The notes under the pieces were generated by a model. It ran no database searches and was not told the DNA's origin. It was given only the letters and a program-made list of their open reading frames with translations. Made by a program: the position numbers and the translations under genes. Shown here piece after piece: positions 34,902 through 45,983 of a DNA stretch of 64,000 nt. Source of the DNA: Fallopia convolvulus (lineage: Eukaryota; Streptophyta; Magnoliopsida; Caryophyllales; Polygonaceae); the NCBI GenBank assembly GCA_964016875.1, contig OZ024725.1:45035427-45099426 (forward strand). The letters are read 5' to 3'. Position 1 is the stretch's first letter; each line of letters begins with the position of its first letter.

Positions 34902-35355
34902 TTTCTTGTGGTAATTATCGATATATAATATAACTTACTAGTTTTGTAGACTTGCTTTACACGGTCATCTGTATAGATGATGGTAAATCACAATTAAAAA
35001 CAAAACATATGGTCAAATTAAATCCAAAGGACCCCTGAAATCCTGATGTGAAAATTACGAGAAAGAAACCCATCATTCAAATCTCAATTCTTAAACAATT
35101 CTTTATCTTCTAACTTAAGCTATATATATATATATAGGAGTATAATATTCCTCTCAAAACGTAGAATAATAGTAAATCAAATAAATGACTCGCTCGAGTA
35201 TGATGAATATTGTCGGCCGTGGCTCATGGCGCAGAAACAGAGCCCTTTATCTCCTATTTAAACATGGGTCGATTTCTCTTTCTCCATGCAGCTAGACTCA
35301 TTAATTAAGAGCTCGGATCTCCTAACTATTCCCTAGCTACGTACTGTATTTTGCA
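34902..35355 (+). promoter_or_regulatory. upstream region of the peroxidase locus
   Basis: A tatttaaa box at 35255-35262 lies about 94 bases before the ATG and is the best TATA candidate. A (TA)n run sits at 35124-35138. No other element can be supported. Confidence 0.4.
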
Positions 35356-37484
35356 ATGGAGAAAGTTTCAAGCTTTGTTTTGGTTTTCCTTTGGCTTACT
35401 ATTCTAATGGTGGCGGAGGCGGCCATCAGCCTGCCCAAAGACACCCTAATCCGGCAATACTACAAGAAGCACAACACCTGCGAAAACGTCGAAGCCTTCG
35501 TCAAGCATCAAATCGGGCTGTTCATGCAAAATGACCTATCCGTCGCCCCCAAGCTCGCTCGCTTGCTCTACACCGATTGCTTTGTAACGGTACGTATTCG
35601 AGACCCGTGCATGTAATGTTTGTACTAGTCAGGCAGGGTGTTTGCAATGTCAATTAAAAATTGGTTAGCTATTCAAACTACTCTATTCTTTGCAAATAAG
35701 GTATGTACTTATAATGCATTACTTAATTACCTAATGTATAACTAAGTACCTTCAAATACCTTCATATCTTATGTCATATGAAAGTCGTTTGAACATCTAG
35801 TCAAGTGGTTAAGCCTCCAAAAATAGTAGTCAAAGTTCTCTAGTTCAACTCAGTGCCCTTGAAAAAAGAAAACGCGCGTTTTGGGTTGTACGTACGTCTC
35901 TTCCACACTAGCTTTTAAGGTTTTAATTTGAGATTGGGTCGAGGGGGGGACAAGATCCATGGTATTAGCTAGGTACCATATAGGAAATTAAAATATGATT
36001 ACTTAGATCTAGACGTACTAGTTGTAGGATTTTTATATGATGAACTTAATACTGATTGCAACGTAACTATATGTAGTGACTTCATTCATACAGTATATTC
36101 CAAGTCTAGCTTGGTAGTACGTGCTACCATTATTTGTACATTTAACGTAACTAAAGCTTTGTGCTAATTAATTAAAGCATATATGCATGCATATATAGGG
36201 TTGTGATGGATCGATCCTCTTGACCTGATCAGATTCAGAGAGAACAGCTCCTCAAAATATCGGTCTTGGAGGATTCGTAGTCGTTGACAAGATCAAGACA
36301 GTTGTCGAGGAACGATGCCCTGGCGTCGTCTCTTGCGCCGATATACTTAACCTTGCTACAAGGGATGCTATAGCCTTGGTACGTAACTAATCAACTACAG
36401 CTAATTAATTAACTTGATTAATCAAATTTTGTCATTAATTAATTAATCAATTAGTATTATATTGCAGGCGGGAGGTCCATCTTACATAATCCGGACAGGA
36501 AGAAAAGACGGCTTCTCTTCAAAGGCTTCAACTGTAAACCTACCGTCACCCTCCATTTCATCCGAGGAAGCACTTTCATACTTCCAATCAAAAGGCCTTG
36601 ATGTACAAGACATGGCTACCCTATTAGGTAATAGTATTACTTAATATATATATATGCACCTCCATAAAATGTGTCCACTATATAATTTGTACGTTGTACA
36701 CTTGTACGTACCAGTATATTGGTATCAGGGTCCGGTGCTACAACACAACTATGGTTATACAAAACTCTTTCAAATATGATTCTACACCAATAATTATGTT
36801 CTAAAAATGCTATGCGCGCATCCCTAGGCAAAGAACGGTTTGTATATATAGCACCTAGACATCTAGACAGTCAAGGCGACTGCTTAGATAGGTGCCTACG
36901 CGAGCTAAAAGGCTAGGGCCACCTAACGCCTAGGCGGAGCCTGTGTGGGTTTTTATAACAGTGGCTACAACTACACGAATTTTAATTTACACGTACAAAG
37001 CGCAATATTTCTAGCTTTACTTAACATATACATGAATTTTACGTACAGGAGTTCACTCGATGGGAAAGGTAAGGTGTCGGTACATAATGGACTGACTCTA
37101 CAACTACAGGGCACAGGGAAGCCAGACCTGAGCATGGATGATTCAGAGCTAGCCGAGCTGAGGGCCCAGTGCCCAAAGACGAAGAAGAAGGGAGAACACG
37201 AAGGGATTGTAGCCATGAACCCTGAGTCCAAGTACACACTAAGCAATAGCACTTACACAAGGATCCTCAACTACAAGGCGGTCTTGGGCGTTGACCAACA
37301 GCTCATGTACAACAACGATACAATCGAGTTGAGTCAAGAGTTTTCCGATAGCTTACAAGATTTCAAGTTGGCTTTGGCTCTTTCCATGGCTAGGATGGGC
37401 GAGATCGGCGTCTTGACCGGTTCCAGTGGTGAAATAAGGAGGCACTGTGCTTACACGAATAAGGATAACCCGTATCTTAAATAA
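35356..37484 (+). pseudogene. class III peroxidase, PRX61/PRX29-like, disrupted
   Basis: Four exons are legible: 35356-35589, 36199-36378, 36468-36627 and 37049-37484, the usual layout. Exon 1 gives a secretory signal (VLVFLWLTILMVAEA) and the distal block RLLYTDCFV. There the catalytic His of the normal HFHDCFV is Thr, while Arg and Cys remain. As I recall, PRX61/29-type plant homologues share this RLLY-x-DCFV form. Exon 2 gives GCDGSILL and PGVVSCADILNLATRDA. Exon 3 gives GRKDGFSSKA and GLDVQDMATLLG. Exon 4 gives the proximal His (VHSMGKV) and KAVLGVDQQLMYNNDT. Lesions: TGA at 36226-36228, TGA at 37093-37095 and a one-base frameshift near 37106. If intact it would be a secreted heme protein of doubtful peroxidase chemistry. 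Confidence 0.85.
36795..36963. mobile_element. hAT-like MITE with taggcg motifs, in peroxidase intron 3
   Basis: The left end tatgttctaaaaatgc and the inverted right end cactgttataaaaaccc pair. The interior repeats cctaggc/gcctaggcg. It is the same family as 56834-57019. No clear 8-bp duplication is left. Confidence 0.6.
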
Positions 37485-37674
37485 GTGTGAATAGTCAATC
37501 TATTATGAGTAAATTTCTTATGGGTTCTTGATCGACGATTAATCTTTCTACCTATTCTAAGGAGATGAAGGTTTTTTACAAGAAATAAAGTGGTTAGTAT
37601 GACTGTATTTGAAGATCTATGTATGAAATAATTTTAATTCATAATGAAAATTATTATTTTTTTCGGATCATGGA

Positions 37675-38101
37675 TATTAGAATATGTCCATCTCATATCT
37701 GAAAGTTGGGAGTAAATTGGACTAATATAACTCAGCATATTACTCCTCCTATTGCCAATTGGTTTTAGGATGGAACCACACTAGGCTAATATGGTATCTA
37801 AGTCATTTGTTTAACGACCTCTCTCGATCCTAGGCCCGCCCTGTTGTGTTGTTCAAGTGTCATCTGGGCCAATTCCCCCAGTTGCACTTGCGAGGGTGTG
37901 TTAGAATATATCCATTTCACATCTGAAAGTTCGCGAGGGTGTGTTAGAATATATCCATCTCACATCTGAAAGTTCGCGAGGGTGTGTTAGAATATATCCA
38001 TCTCACATCTAAAAGTTGGGAGTAAATTGGACTAATATATAACTCAGCGAATTACTCCTCCTATTGTCAATTAGTTCTAGGATAACCTCATCGTGCTAAT
38101 A
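37675..38101 (+). mobile_element. TRIM retrotransposon copy with triplicated LTR start
   Basis: LTR 37675-37791 is followed by tggtatct (worn primer site), a ~120-bp internal segment, and a second LTR ending ctaata at 38101. Flanks atgga and atggc fit a 5-bp duplication. The internal-LTR junction gcgagggtgtgttagaatat is present three times in direct ~52-bp repeats (about 37890-38000). Same family as 23578-24143. Confidence 0.82.
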
Positions 38102-38109
38102 ATGGCGCG

Positions 38110-39265
38110 CTTTTTCCGTTTGTAATTTTGATAAATAAAAAAATTTAAAAAATTGGTCATAAATTAAAGCGGGCTGAGCTTGGAAAATTTATTTAGTAGT
38201 CATAACAGAGATTTAGCCTAGGGGGGTTGGATCTCTTTGGAGTACAAGCTAAAGGTTTTAGAGTTTAAATAATCGAAAGTAGAATGAACAAAATTATATA
38301 AAAACAATAGTTGTGCAAGACTATCTGCAACTTTATTTGCCTTTCTCGTAACATGTTGGAGCCGCACTTTCCCAGCTGCTATGGGGCATTAGGATCCGAC
38401 ACCATTCAAGCAAGTAGAAATCATGATGTGCCTTCTCTGTGCTCAGGCTGCATAACAGATTGCACATGACCAAGCAATCGCTTTCCACATGTTAGAACCA
38501 ACGATAATCCATGATAGATTGCCCAAATCTCCGATGTCAAGGAAGAGCAAGCACCACTTTTGAATGTGTATGCCTTAACCACTTCACCTCTATCACTTCT
38601 AATGATTCCTCTTCTACTTGTATTGCCACCATTCCCTTTAGCAACCCCATCGGAATTTAATTTGCTCCAACCAAGAGGCGGTGCAACCCAAGTTGATGAA
38701 TCAACTCCTATATATGTTACTTCCATGGATTACAATGATCGGATTAGGAGACGCAAGAATTGATTTAGCGAGTTCAGCCTGCAACACGACTATCCTCGAT
38801 AGGGTAGATGTGGTGTCTTTCCCTTCAAAAATCAACCAATTTCTAGACTTCCATGTGAACCAAAGCATTATGGCAAAAGTAGTGTTCCACATGCTATTTG
38901 ATTTGACATTTTGAGCAATCCAACTCCCAACATCAGACTCGACAAAGAAGTTGTCTGACAGATTATTACTAGCCAGTGCAAGCCTGACCGCATGAATAGG
39001 AAGGCAATCGCGAAGCATATGTAGGCAAGATTCGTCCATGCCGCATCTTGGACATGTTGGGTTATCCGTAAGCCTTCGATGAACCCAGTTAACATTGCAC
39101 AAGACAACATTATGTACCAACATGTGCATGAAATGCTTAACCCTTTGTTGGGCTTTAACGTGCCATATTTTCTTCCACACCGAGCTAACTTGGATTGAGG
39201 GAGAATGACACATCAATTTTAGAGCCGAGCTAATAGTGAAATTACCAGATGGACTTGGGCCCCAA
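38110..39265 (-). pseudogene. LINE tail: zinc-binding RT domain and RNase H
   Basis: The minus-strand frame 39216-38701 reads VWKKIWHVKAQQRVKHFMHM and CPRCGMDESCLHMLRDC, the zf-RVT domain that follows LINE reverse transcriptase. Then 38726-38421 reads PPLGWSKLNSDGVAKGNGG and RRGIIRSDRGEV, typical LINE RNase H. A frameshift near 38480 precedes the CLVMCNLL part. An AT-rich tail like the 3' end of plant LINEs follows. The reverse transcriptase and endonuclease are absent. Confidence 0.82.
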
Positions 39266-39549
39266 TAATATTAGTTAACAACATCTGCTCTATCTTCCAA
39301 GACAAGTGATGAAGTTTTATTACAAATTTGAGCACACAACATAGTGTAAAGCATTCCACTCCCAGATATGTCCATTCCAAAATTCTCTTACAGTGTAATA
39401 GCACGTATATTTATATTATTGACCTAACTTATTGTACAAGCCTTGTAATCTCTATAATATACTCAAGTAATGTGAATGGCTACCCTCAAGGGGAATTTAT
39501 CAATCTCTGTGTGTTCCAATATGGTATCACGATCCTAACCCTAATCCTC

Positions 39550-39564
39550 GACCCCCCCCCCCCC
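39550..39564. repeat. poly-C tract
   Basis: An uninterrupted run of C residues just after the copia primer site, unusual in this AT-rich window; may be unstable or length-miscalled. Confidence 0.8.
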
Positions 39565-39724
39565 GCTGTCGTCGGCCTTCTCTCCACGTAGCCCCCACCA
39601 GCCGCCTTCCATCGCGCGCCACCTCCCCAGCCTCTCCTATCGACTGTTCCTAGAACCGGCCGATGCCTGTCCTCACGCCGCTCCCCTCGGCTCATCAAAC
39701 CCTAACAAAAATTATCCTTCTTCC

Positions 39725-40457
39725 ATGTTTGGAAAAGCAAGAGACGGTTCTTCCGACGACGAAATGCCCAAGAACAAAGATCCGGTGATTCCCGCTCTCA
39801 AGGAGCACACGGAGACAAGCGGTTCTCACGGATCCAAACCGGCGTTTCACTCAGCCCTAGCCATCTCCAACATCAAAAATCTCATTCCACTCACTTTGGA
39901 TGTTTCCAATACGAAATACAACTCGTGTGCTGAATTGTTCAAAGTCATTGCCCGTGCTCATCGTGTTCTCGATCATATCGACGCGTTAATCTCTCGCCCT
40001 GCTGATGTTGATGATGCTCTCTGGGATCAATTGGATGCAATCATTTTTCAATGGATCTATGCTACGATATTGTCGGATTTACTCCTCACGATCTTAGAGT
40101 CCGACGCCACTACTCTTTCGGAATGGACCAAGTTGAAGAACATCTTCCAAGATAAGAAAGAGACCAGATCTGTCTATCTTCAAAATGAATTCTCCCGTTG
40201 TCGTTTGGAGTCCTTCTCCTCTGTTTCGGCCTACCTGTCAACAAATAAAGGATCTTGCTGATCAATTAAAGAATGTTGATTCTCCTCTTACTGAACGTCA
40301 GATGGTTATTCAAATGATTGTCGGGTTGTCATCTGAATATGATACGGTGGCCAGTTTCATCCAACAAACACGACCATTGCCGGATTTCACTCAAGCACGA
40401 TCAAGACGCTCTTGTCGCCGATGTCAAAGCTTTGACAGCAGCCTCGACCTCCTCTAA
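39725..40457 (+). pseudogene. copia gag
   Basis: The frame from 39725 reads NIKNLIPLTLDVSNTKYNSC and ELFKVIARAHRVLDHIDAL, typical of copia gag. A frameshift near 40235 moves the sequence to another frame with CQQIKDLADQLKN and IVGLSSEYDTVASFI. Gag coats element RNA in active relatives. The start ATG is plausible, about 180 bases after the primer site. Confidence 0.8.
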
Positions 40458-40689
40458 TCAACCACTAGAAAAGCCAACACAAATCTCGCCTCCGTAGGAG
40501 ACCGGCGGTCGCCAACCTACTGGCCGCGCTCGCGGGCGGAGTGGCCGCGGTCGCAGGACTGGAGCTGGCGCAGTTCACTTGCAGCGTACTCCTTTCGGTT
40601 GGATGCCAGTTCCAGGGTAATCTCAGCAGCCTCATCAGTCTATGGCTAGGCCTTTTCCGGGCTAGAATCTGGGAGTTTGTCCCTAGCCT

Positions 40690-42279
40690 ACAGTGCAACC
40701 ACATGGCATACTTGGTGCGGCTCCTCGGGCACCAAATCCGCAGGCCAACACTATGTTTACGGATCCTTATGTTGGGTTTATGCATAATACAGATCTGACT
40801 CAGACATTCAATTCTATGACTGTACCCACCGGACAACACTTGGTATATGGACACTGGGGCCTCCTCCAACATGACCAACAACCAAGGTATGCTCTCTTCC
40901 CTTACCTCTAAGAGTAATTCTACTTCTGTTATTATCGGGGATGGCACATGCATACCAACTTTGGGTCATGGAACAACCAGTATACCTACAAATGACCGAC
41001 CCATATACCTCCGTTATGTTCTTGTTGCACCTAATTTTATCCAAAGCCTGATTTCTGTCCGCCAATTCACTACTGATAATAATGCTTCTGTTGAGTTTGA
41101 CCTATATGGTTTTTCTGTGAAGGATCTTCCAACGGGAACAACTCGAATGAGATGCACTAGCTCCGGCGAGCTTTACCCAATCACCAAATCATCCAGCCCA
41201 GTATCTTTGTTTTTCATGTCGCCTCCTGTTTAGCATGCTCGTTAAGGTCACCCGGGAGCTCCTATTTTTAATTTTCTTAGGAAATATTGTCTACATAGTT
41301 GCAATAAAGTGTATGATTCCTCTCTTTTTCATTCGTGTCAATTGGGGAAACACACACGTCTTTCGTTTTATCCGTCTAAGACCATTACTTGTTCGCCTTT
41401 TCAGTTAATTCATAGTGATTTGTGGACTTCTCCTGTTGTCAGTTTTGTTGGACATAAATATTATCTTGTGTTTATTAATGATTACACTAATTTTCTTTGG
41501 TTTTTTCCGCTTAAATTCAACTCTCAAGTTTATTCCATTTTGCTCGTTTTCATCAATTCATACAAACTCAATTTCATTGCTCAATTAAAGTCGTACAATG
41601 CGATAATGGTAAAGAATTTGACAATAAAGATATCCACACTTTCTTCCAACTCCATGGGATCGTCTTTTGGTTCTCATGTCCATATACCTCATCTCAAAAT
41701 GGGAAGGCCGAATGCACTATCCGAACCATCAATAATATGGTCCAAACTCTTCTGTTTCATGCTTCAGTTCCAACAAAATTATGGCCATTTGCCTTGTCTG
41801 TGGCTACCTATCTCTTAAACATTCTCCCATCCCGAAAACTCAATTAACTGAGTCCCACACAACTTTTGTATCGGTCAACGCCTATCTTTGATCATCTTCG
41901 GGTGTTTGGGTGCCTTTTCTATCCAATATTTTCAACTCAAACCACACATGAACTTCAGCCTCGATCCACCCTTTGTGTCTTTTTAGGCTATCCCGACGAC
42001 CATCAGGGTTATATATCTCTTGATCTTGTCACTCAAAAGTTCATTGTGTCTCATCATGTCACTTTTGACGAATCTGTTTTCCCGTTTGCTCAACGTCAAC
42101 CTGTTTTTGCTACCTCTTATGAATTCTTGAGTTCTAATGATGGTGTTTCACCCCTTCTCAATCACTTTCTTATTGGCTTGCCAGCTAGCTCGTCTCTCAC
42201 AAGAGGGCCTCCGACATTGGCTGATTTGCGTCACGAAACTTTCCCCGCAACGCCTCCCATCCCCCTCAATCGCGAGTAA
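40690..42279 (+). pseudogene. copia protease and integrase
   Basis: Protease is marked by MDTGASSNMTNNQGML (about 40847). Then follow the pre-integrase region (HGHPGAP-like, FHSCQLGKH) and the integrase core (FQLIHSDLWTSPV, HKYYLVFINDYTNFLWFFPL). The integrase tail is FDHLRVFGCLFYP and STLCVFLGYPDDHQGYI. Several frame changes and stops show it is broken. In active copies these cut the polyprotein and join the cDNA to the host. Confidence 0.82.
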
Positions 42280-42446
42280 AAATCAAGCCCACGCCCCTGC
42301 CAGTCCCGCGCCAACGGGTACCTCCACGCACCTGCGGGTTCCTTCACCACACCCGCGCCACGGCTTAGCATTTTCCCCCCGAACAAAGTCTAGTCCACAC
42401 TAACTCAACCCCGACCCCAATCCCGCCCACACCAAACCTCCATCCT

Positions 42447-42858
42447 ATGACCACTCGTAGCAAGTCCGGGGGTTTTCAACCCCGACGCTTGTTCGACCTA
42501 AACATTGTCAAAGCTTCCAAACCAACCCTTCCTCCAATACCTTCCTCACAAAAAATGCCCTTCTTGATCCAAATTGGTATGCAGCTATGTCTGGTGAATA
42601 TCAGGCTCTTATTGGTAATGGAACTTGGGTGTTGGTTCCTCGGCCCCCTGGGGCTTATGTGGTTATTTCTCCATAAGTTGCGCGTTGATGGTTTGTTGGA
42701 CCGCTACAAGGCTCGTCTTGCGGCTAATGGACGATCTCAGGAGGTCGGTATTGATTGTGGGGAGACATTTAGTCCTGTACGTCAAGAATGCTTTCTTGCA
42801 TGGTCAGCTTAATGAGACAGTCTATATGTTTCAGCAGCCAGGATTTGTGGACCCTGCT
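42447..42858 (+). pseudogene. copia reverse transcriptase, N-terminal part only
   Basis: Frames include MTTRSKSG, an EYQALIGNGTWVLVP-like block, LDRYKARLAANGRSQEVGID and ETFSPV. A deletion then leads to VKNAFLHGQLNETVYMFQQP and GFVDPAC, where the sequence ends. The catalytic YVDD part and RNase H are absent. Confidence 0.8.
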
Positions 42859-43564
42859 TGTAACACCCCTTCCTTAAAGTACTTGAGGTGTTACCGCCAG
42901 TAATCCTAATTAGTCCTAATTAGTCCTAATTCAAGGCTACCCAAGGCTTTAAAACATACAACCACAACAAGTATTATAACACTTTATTACAAACCATAGT
43001 ATCACCTCCTTTGATACACAAAAACATAACCACAACTTGAACAAAAGTAAAATGTCTAACAACAAACATGTTCTTCTTCAAACGACCACTTCCAAAACTA
43101 TTTGACTTCCTAAACTCCTTGGCTAGCCTTCTCTTCGCTGGTAAACTTCTTTAGTAGCTGATGCGTCGTATACAGACGGTGGGCACCAGCCGGCCATGCA
43201 ATTGAATGAAGCGGTCGGGTTAGTCTAATGAAAGACTAAGCAAGTGGAGAAAATGATTGGTTCCTATGGTAGTGACTAAACATATTGGCATCGTAATCCG
43301 AATAACAACCGGTCGATGATCCAACAGTTAGCAATCCCATAGAGGATAAGAAATGAGGCATGCATAATCAAGAGATAGGACACCACAACTTGCGGTTCCA
43401 TTATGAAACATGAACAATTGTTAGGAACTTATATTAATCACACAACATTTTGAAAAGCCTCCATCGACTAATCAGATTGACTTAATCAACGTTTGATTAA
43501 GAATCATTCATAACCGGGAGTAAGAATGGTTATCGAATAGATCAACCATTCGGGTATATTAATG
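42859..43564 (-). repeat. antisense LTR fragment A (tgtaacacccc end)
   Basis: Starts tgtaacaccccttcc at the copia break. Internal words such as gactaagcaag and an AT-rich ttacaaac/aaaacat stretch also occur in fragment B. They correspond in reverse to the 3' part of chromovirus LTRs such as the one ending at 52508, so the piece reads as the end of an LTR on the minus strand. Confidence 0.45.
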
Positions 43565-44490
43565 TGTAACACCCCTATTTTACAACATTGGGTATTACCG
43601 CCAGTGACCTCAGACTTTACCGTCCAAAGTCACCCAAGGCTTTTAGAATGATATAGAACACTTAAAATGCGGAATAAAACATAATACATAAGTCGGAAAA
43701 CATGCTCCCGAAGGAGACTTAGTTCATTACAAAATGTCTTACATTGTCTTTAAGTTTAGGATTACTTGAAAACAAACACCAAATCTATCATGTCTCGGAG
43801 ATAAAGTAATATTAAAACTAAAACGAAAATAAAAGTACATCTTGAGCGATCTTGACTTCCTTCACCTCCCTTCACTTCGCCTTGCTATGGTTTCCTGAAT
43901 CTGACATAATTCGCGAGGGGCGATAGAATGCCAGGCAAACATGCGGAAAGAAGAATTAGTCTAGGAGACTAAGCAAGCGGGAATGGAACTTCCCGAGGGT
44001 ACTTTGGTAATTTCAACTTATCGGTGTAATGAGAGGAAAAAGGGTTGTGTTTACGATGGCTTGATTATGTGGAGATAAGATACGAACGATGGAGATAGCA
44101 TATCCAAAAGGGATAGCTTGATGAGCAAGAGAAGTACTACTAGATTGTAGTCTTCTTTAGAATTAGAAGTATGTTGGGAACTTTTATTTATTCAAACAAG
44201 TCAAAACACCACTCGCGCCCAAGCGGACCGAGGGCCGGATCGATCATTTGAGACCGGTCCGGTTTTAGCATCTTAATTGTGCTTTTAGCACTTATCTTAT
44301 TTAGTGACAAAAGTCATTCGATTCCATTTATAATTTATAAGAGAATGTGGTGGGACACGGATAATCCGAGCCACCCGAGGGAAAACTCCGTTTCCCGGCA
44401 CTTAGCTAGAGTGCGCTCATCCCTCCTTGCAATCGGAGCGGATGGGATCATGTTCCCGAAAGTCGTACTTCAAACGCGTAGGCACTTACG
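43565..44490 (-). repeat. antisense LTR fragment B next to the chromovirus primer site
   Basis: Starts tgtaacacccctatttt and shares the words ccgccagtgacc, caccaaggctttt-like and gactaagcaagcggg with fragment A. Read in reverse it has a tattatgttttattccgc stretch like the LTR end near 52390. It abuts acttggtatcagagcc at 44491 directly. An alternative is that it is a diverged 5' LTR of the following element, but it does not resemble 49853-52508 in the same orientation. Confidence 0.4.
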
Positions 44491-44493
44491 ACT

Positions 44494-44506
44494 TGGTATC
44501 AGAGCC
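44494..44506 (+). promoter_or_regulatory. primer binding site (initiator tRNA-Met type)
   Basis: tggtatcagagcc, preceded by act as in many Tekay/Del-type elements. Confidence 0.85.
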
Positions 44507-44739
44507 AGGTTGACAACAGGGCACATGGAACTGACCAACAAAGAGTGCCCGAGGTCCAACTTAAAACCAAAACCGGCCGGTGTTTTCAAATGTTTTTACT
44601 GGGGTAGACATGTTGCATATAGGGGGTAGGTGACACGTCGCGACTCCGCCCCAGCAGCCGAAGAACCTCACGTAGAATAGTAAGAATTAGGTTGAAAAAT
44701 AGAATGTTTAAGTATTGACTGTGGGACTTTCTATTATAG

Positions 44740-45974
44740 ATGGCCCCACCAATCAGAGCTAGAGCTGCTGCAGCTAACGGAAGAGGCCGCGGAAGAGGCC
44801 GCGGTAGAGGCCGAGTAGGAGGTCGTGGCAGGGGTAGAGGAGAGATCCCTGTAGCTGCTGAGCCAGAGGTACAACAGGATTACCATCAGGAGGAGGTTGC
44901 TGAGAGTCAGGATGTGGCTGCTGCTGTTCATCGAGAGGACAGCGCCTCTGTCGCTGGAGGAGGTCTCCCAGCAAACGGGGCTCAAGTGGGAGGAGGAGTA
45001 CCACCAGCAGGATTGGCCCCAGAGGTGACTGCTGCGATCCAGCTGTTATTGCAAACTTTGATGGGTGCGGGAGCTGCACCGAATCTGAACGCAGTTGCGG
45101 GGCAACAAGGAGCTGAGAGGAGGGCACCTGGACCAGATTCTATTTTGGCTGCCCAGCTAGGAGCAGCGCCAGCTTCTGGAGGACCAGTGATAGCTGATCA
45201 GGTGGTCGAACCGAGGAGACAGTATCGTGAGCCTCAGTCTGACAAGTGGCTCGCGGAGTTTAGGAAGACTGGAGTGCCGAACTTTGCTGGAACGCAGGGT
45301 TCTGACGTGGAGCAGTGGTTGAGGAGGGTGAAATCTGCGCTGGATTCTATAGGGCACCGGAGGAGCGGAAGATGTCCTTAGTACAGAGTCTGCTACAGGA
45401 GAGTGCTTTTGACTGGTGGGAGCTATGTAGGGACCACCGGACTGAGGTGACTTTCGAGGAGTTTGAGAGACAGATTCGAGATCAGTATTGTCCTCCGGTG
45501 GTGAGGTCGGATCGAGAGACTGCTTTTCGGGATGCTGGACCCGAAAATATCACAGTATCTAAGACTATTCTGAAGTTTCAGCAGGAGTTGGCAGCAGTGC
45601 CAAATGCTGCCCCGCATTTACGTGCTTATGTGTCTGGTCTCCGAATCGCGACATTGGCAGACGTTCAGCAGTCTGCTTTGGCATATGCTATGGCCACGAC
45701 CCGACAGAGTCAGCTGGAGGTGCATACCACGGGAAGCAAGCGGCAGAAGTTGTCTGCCCCGGCAGAATCTAGGAGAGACAGTCGGCCCGGCTCTTCTCAG
45801 CCGCAACGATCAGGGTTTCAGCCACAGGGTCGTCAGGACCATCGTCGTCTGAGTCAGCCCATTGGGGGGCAGAGAGAGTGCTTCAACTGTGGAAGTACTG
45901 CTCATTTGAGGAGTCAGTGTCCGAAGCCGGTCAGGAGTTGTTTCAGTTGTGGGAATCCTGGCCATTTGCAGTAG
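44740..45974 (+). pseudogene. chromovirus gag with two zinc knuckles
   Basis: The first frame (44740-about 45340) starts with an Arg/Gly-rich N-terminus and reaches FAGTQGSDVEQWLRRVKSAL. A frameshift near 45340 then leads to the frame with APEERKMSLVQSLLQESAFD and FDWWELCRDHR. A CCHC knuckle follows (CFNCGSTAHLRSQC). The second knuckle (CFSCGNPGHLQ) is cut by TAG at 45972-45974 one residue before its last Cys region. Gag assembles the particle and binds RNA. Confidence 0.87.
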
Positions 45975-45983
45975 TATTGTACG

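Larger units (their letters stand above)
39390..42858 (+). mobile_element. truncated Ty1/copia retrotransposon
   Basis: The order is a short LTR remnant (about 39390-39530), a tRNA-Met-type primer site (tggtatcacgatcc, 39532-39545), gag, protease, integrase and the first part of reverse transcriptase, which is the copia order with integrase before RT. It stops at 42858 where a tgtaacacccc LTR end begins. Frameshifts and stops occur throughout. Confidence 0.82.

Noticed and set aside
37069..37108. A mini-intron in peroxidase exon 4 (gtaagg...ctacag) that would remove the TGA and the frameshift
   Set aside because: It would be only about 40 bases, below the usual plant minimum, and would delete conserved residues after the proximal histidine. 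Exon 2 would still carry a stop.
44734..45127. Minus-strand frames opposite chromovirus gag
   Set aside because: Pro/Ser/Gln-rich mirror of the Arg/Gly-rich gag N-terminus; no independent support.
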